Positions 61,306 through 64,000 of a stretch of 64,000 nucleotides of DNA are shown here, piece by piece; within the stretch, counting starts at the first letter, position 1, and each line of letters starts with the position of its first letter. The DNA comes from Microvirga sp. GTDB taxonomy: Bacteria; Pseudomonadota; Alphaproteobacteria; Rhizobiales; Beijerinckiaceae. The notes under the pieces were generated by a model. It did not search any database. It was not told the origin of the DNA and saw only the letters and a list, made by a program, of their open reading frames with translations. The stretch covers positions 62,001 to 126,000 of the forward strand of contig NZ_JACXAB010000001.1 of NCBI RefSeq assembly GCF_014699075.1. Reading direction: 5' to 3'. The position numbers and the translations under genes are program-made.

Positions 61306-61941
61306 TCAGTAGCCGTCCGGGAGCTGGCTTGCGACATCCTGATTGGGGCGCGTCAGAACCTCAATGCGACGACCGTCCGGGAGCTGGATCGTCCGAAGCC
61401 GCATGACCTCAAGTCCTGCATCGACCCCTTCCTGAGCCGATCCATAGCGCGTGATCCGAGCCCGCCGCTCGATTCCATTGCGCGGTGGACGCGCTTGGGA
61501 GACTTCCAACCCTGGCTCGCGCCGCCGCGCCGTCTGCTGCTCCCGCTTCTGAGTACGCGTGGCGCTGCGCGCCTGCTGTGGGGGACGGCGCACCTTGCGT
61601 TCGGTTACCACCTTCTGCTCGACCCGTTCACTTATACCCTCTTTGCGCGGAGAAACCTCAGCAGGGGAGCGGGATGCAACCGCCTCTTTCTCCTTAGGAG
61701 CTTCCGAGGGTGCAGAGGCCGAAGACGGTTGAGGCGCTGGCGCCGACGCAGCAGCTTGTGACGGTTGAACCGCAGGTGCAGAGGCCGCAGGAGCAGGAGC
61801 CGGCGGCGAGGCCGGTGTAGTGCCACTCTCCGGCGGCGGATCGACCCAAGGGCGCCCTGCCTGAGCAAGCACAGGCGCCGTCGCTGACAGAACGCTGATA
61901 AGCGACGCCGTCAACAGCCAACGTCCTGGTGACCCTGCCAT
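61306..61941 (-). CDS. secreted Ala/Pro-rich protein of unknown function
   Basis: A 211-residue protein with a signal peptide ending 'APVLAQ'. Residues about 35-85 are almost only Ala, Pro, Ser and Gln, then a basic Arg/Lys/Gln-rich region, and a compact C-terminus 'RTIQLPDGRRIEVLTRPNQ'. It looks like a periplasmic or surface protein with a disordered middle. No family is recognised. Composition rather than homology supports it as a gene. Confidence 0.65.
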   Translation of the reverse strand: MAGSPGRWLLTASLISVLSATAPVLAQAGRPWVDPPPESGTTPASPPAPAPAASAPAVQPSQAAASAPAPQPSSASAPSEAPKEKEAVASRSPAEVSPRKEGISERVEQKVVTERKVRRPPQQARSATRTQKREQQTARRREPGLEVSQARPPRNGIERRARITRYGSAQEGVDAGLEVMRLRTIQLPDGRRIEVLTRPNQDVASQLPDGY

Positions 61942-62249
61942 GACACAACTCCGTTTCTGTCATAGAGGAACGCTTGTGCTGTCATTACCGGTTCCATGGG
62001 CTCAGCCATATTCGGCAACGACATGAGCAAATCATTGCAAGATATAGATTTTTTCCCGGATCGGCTCAGCTTCCGCTGCGGGCTGGCATCATGCTCGGCA
62101 CAGCAGCCTGCCTCTTTTGCCCCTAGGTAAAGGGCTGATCGAGAGCCGTGATCCGGCCTCTGTGACGCAAAATACGTGAGAAAGACGGCTTAGTCCTTGT
62201 GGAAGCTATGCCGTACACGAAATAAGGGCTCACAACCACGGAAGGCCTC
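61942..62249. other. intergenic region upstream of the TerC gene
   Basis: 308 bases between divergent starts. I looked for a yybP-ykoY manganese riboswitch, common ahead of TerC genes, but its conserved core is not present. GGAAC at 61971 is followed by CGGTT rather than CGTT at the proper distance, so it is not a good EcfG site. No gene is supported. Confidence 0.45.
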
Positions 62250-62984
62250 ATGGACCAACTATTTGCACTCGCAGCGGACCCGACCGCATGGGCGGCTTTG
62301 GCAACCCTCATCGTCATGGAAGTTGTGCTTGGAATCGACAATCTCATCTTCATTTCGATCCTAACCAACAAGCTGCCGGCTCACCAGCAGGCAAGAGCAC
62401 GTCGCATCGGCATCGGGCTGGCTCTCATTCTTCGTCTGGGTCTGCTGGGGACCATCGCCATTATCGTTCAGCTGACCGAGCCTCTCTTCACGGCCTTCGG
62501 CCATGGTTTCTCTTGGCGCGACCTGATCCTGATCGCAGGCGGCCTGTTCCTGGTCTGGAAGGCCACCAAGGAGATCCACCACCATGTGGATCCCGATCCA
62601 GGTCCGGATATATTCGAGGGGGAGAAGGCGCAAATGAGTTTTGCCTCCGCCATTGTGCAGATTCTGCTGCTGGATCTCGTCTTCTCCATCGACAGCATCA
62701 TCACGGCGGTCGGCATGACGGATCACGTGCCGATCATGGTGATTGCGGTGCTGGTGGCCGTGACGGTGATGCTACTGGCGGCAAACCCGCTGGCGCGCTT
62801 CATTCAAGCGAACCCGACGGTTGTCATGCTCGCGCTCGGCTTCTTGCTCATGATCGGCATGGTCCTGATCGCAGAAGGCTTCGGCGCTCACGTGCCTAAA
62901 GGCTATATCTACGCAGCGATGGCGTTCTCTGGCCTCATTGAGGGCCTCAACATGCTCTCGCGGCGAGCCAAGAAAACACAGTAA
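62250..62984 (+). CDS. TerC family integral membrane protein
   Basis: A 244-residue protein with seven or so helices. '[24 protein letters not shown]' and '[22 protein letters not shown]' carry the paired acidic residues in membrane segments typical of TerC/YgdQ proteins. Members export manganese or calcium, or help insert other membrane proteins. GGAAGG precedes the ATG. It is transcribed alone and followed by a hairpin. Confidence 0.9.
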   Translation: MDQLFALAADPTAWAALATLIVMEVVLGIDNLIFISILTNKLPAHQQARARRIGIGLALILRLGLLGTIAIIVQLTEPLFTAFGHGFSWRDLILIAGGLFLVWKATKEIHHHVDPDPGPDIFEGEKAQMSFASAIVQILLLDLVFSIDSIITAVGMTDHVPIMVIAVLVAVTVMLLAANPLARFIQANPTVVMLALGFLLMIGMVLIAEGFGAHVPKGYIYAAMAFSGLIEGLNMLSRRAKKTQ

Positions 62985-62993
62985 GGAAAGTGA

Positions 62994-63027
62994 TCGGGCG
63001 TGGCAGCTTTCATAGCCGCGCCCGATT
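62994..63027. terminator. stem-loop after the TerC gene
   Basis: ATCGGGCGTGGC and GCCGCGCCCGAT form a 12-base stem with one G-U pair and a 10-base loop, 9 bases after the stop. It lies between convergent genes. Confidence 0.65.
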
Positions 63028-63042
63028 CCATGCTCCGGCTGC

Positions 63043-63267
63043 TCAATCTTGAGCCTGTGCTGCCTCGGCTGCAGTCCAGAGCCCCAGGATGGCGTCCGGC
63101 TCGGTCATTCGGAGAAGCTCCTCCACGCTGAGACCGATGGAAGTCCCATACCGAAGGATTTTCTCACGATCCGCCTCGAAGACCTCCTTGTCGGCCCATT
63201 CCGGCCGGGCATCGATCAGGGCGTTCATCATTCGCCAGATTCGGTGAGACTGCGAGGGACCGAACAT
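63043..63267 (-). CDS. small protein of unknown function, 74 residues
   Basis: The ATG at 63267 has a strong GAGGAGG site 8 bases upstream. The product 'MFGPSQSHRIWRMMNALI' to 'LGLWTAAEAAQAQD' is helical and soluble. The same frame extends to 63417 and would add a hydrophobic segment, but without a ribosome site. No family is recognised. Confidence 0.65.
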   Translation of the reverse strand: MFGPSQSHRIWRMMNALIDARPEWADKEVFEADREKILRYGTSIGLSVEELLRMTEPDAILGLWTAAEAAQAQD

Positions 63268-63517
63268 AGCCGCCCTCCTCTCATGGCGGATTTTTGGACT
63301 GGACGGAGCGACAGAAACGTCGTCTTCAGACCATATTCCAAACAGTATAACAAATATTAAAGCTAAAAATGCCTTAAAGGCACTCAGCTTTATTCCAAGA
63401 GCAGGGTCCGTCTCCACAACAGACTAATGACTACCATCTTCCAGCCAACAATTCTGTTGGCTCATTCCACTGGCTTCACCTATAGAATAAATTCAAACAA
63501 GATCGTTGTGCAGCCGA

Positions 63518-64000
63518 ATGAAGCGCCTGTTATCAGAAGTCTATTTGCACCTGATCGCAGGCGTGATCGCCCTCGGCATTCTGGGGATTTCCGCCCACAC
63601 GCTCTGGATGGACCGGCTCGGCACCTGGCAGGAGGCCGAACGATCCTCCAGGAACGTGCTGACCACCATCGCCCGCGATCTCGACAACAACCTTGAACTG
63701 CTCGATCTATCCCTCAAGGGAGCCATGGAGGGCCTGAGCCACCTCAGCTCGCATCAATTGTCCCCCGATCTCCAATACCGGATGCTGTTCGACCGTGCGG
63801 CTTCGGCCAACTTCATGGCAGCCCTCCTGCTGGTGGACAAGAACGGCAACCTGATTGCCGATGCAGGACCCGTGATCGCCTCACGGTCGCTCAACGTCTC
63901 AGACCGCGAGTACTTCACGGCTCACAAGAACACGCATCACCTCGGGCTGCACGTGAGCCGCCCCTACCGAAGCAAAGCACCCCATGGCGATCTCACCATC
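63518..64000 (+). CDS. Cache-type membrane sensor, N-terminal part (3' end outside window)
   Basis: The frame is open to the window end; 161 residues are visible. A membrane helix at about 9-30 precedes a periplasmic domain with 'LLLVDKNGNLIADAG' and 'VSDREYFTAHKN', then 'LHVSRPYRS', the signature of Cache sensor domains. In this bacterial group such N-termini usually lead to a GGDEF, GGDEF-EAL or histidine-kinase output. The output domain lies beyond the window, so the activity is unknown. Confidence 0.75.
   Translation, partial: MKRLLSEVYLHLIAGVIALGILGISAHTLWMDRLGTWQEAERSSRNVLTTIARDLDNNLELLDLSLKGAMEGLSHLSSHQLSPDLQYRMLFDRAASANFMAALLLVDKNGNLIADAGPVIASRSLNVSDREYFTAHKNTHHLGLHVSRPYRSKAPHGDLTI

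Noticed and set aside
61942..62249. Possible yybP-ykoY manganese riboswitch before the TerC gene
   Set aside because: The conserved core bases of that riboswitch are not there.
63267..63360. Possible EcfG promoter before the 74-residue gene
   Set aside because: GGAAT with 15 bases to CGTT; wrong base and wrong spacing together.

Overview
The window reads as chromosome of a GC-rich alphaproteobacterium, most likely of the Hyphomicrobiales (Rhizobiales). Pointers are the mbfA ferritin/VIT1 gene behind a near-perfect Irr-type iron control element, EcfG-type promoters in front of stress genes, two palindromic repeat families of the kind seen in rhizobia and methylobacteria, and the general gene style. 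A Microvirga/Methylobacterium-like genus is a guess. I see no tRNA, rRNA, IS element, prophage or CRISPR array.

Layout. 1-5428: tail of a MoxR/Bat-type operon (partial DUF58 protein, BatA/DUF4159 membrane protein, vWA-like membrane protein). 5451-10903: a palindromic repeat, GNAT and NUDIX genes, Irr-controlled mbfA, a metallophosphoesterase, a DUF4142 protein split by a glycine-zipper insert, and an FAH-family hydrolase. 11028-15336: polar amino-acid ABC transporter with two tandem binding proteins. 15387-18079: small envelope genes, an M15-like peptidase and a fluoroacetate-dehalogenase-like hydrolase. 18199-22696 (minus strand): pxpA/pncB, a sugar dehydrogenase with its cytochrome c, and a flavin-binding stress protein. 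22915-24909: apbC-mobA-tusA, overlapping. 24955-30055: csbD, a small orphan histidine kinase, glycerate kinase, a HAD phosphatase and succinate-semialdehyde dehydrogenase. 30362-36741: branched-chain-type ABC transporter followed by a GMC oxidoreductase.

The most interesting part is 36833-58969. A nine-gene, about 17.6 kb minus-strand operon (56949 down to 39340) encodes a recognisable alginate (polymannuronate) pathway: AlgD, Alg8, PilZ-bearing Alg44, bifunctional AlgA/ManC, an AlgG-type C5-epimerase fused to a long alpha-solenoid, a PL5 lyase with AlgL active-site residues, and three periplasmic Sel1-repeat proteins, two of them near 950-976 residues. AlgE, AlgX and the acetylation genes AlgI/J/F are absent here. 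The operon is flanked on one side by two LuxR-type regulators with degenerate receiver domains and on the other by a divergent PL7 alginate lyase with RTX repeats. Together these look like synthesis, tailoring, periplasmic handling and extracellular degradation of one polyuronate, with c-di-GMP control through Alg44. The chemistry of the polymer is inferred, not shown.

59193-64000 holds a lytic transglycosylase, a rhodanese, an exonuclease-like protein, a TerC membrane protein and, running off the window end, a Cache-type membrane sensor.
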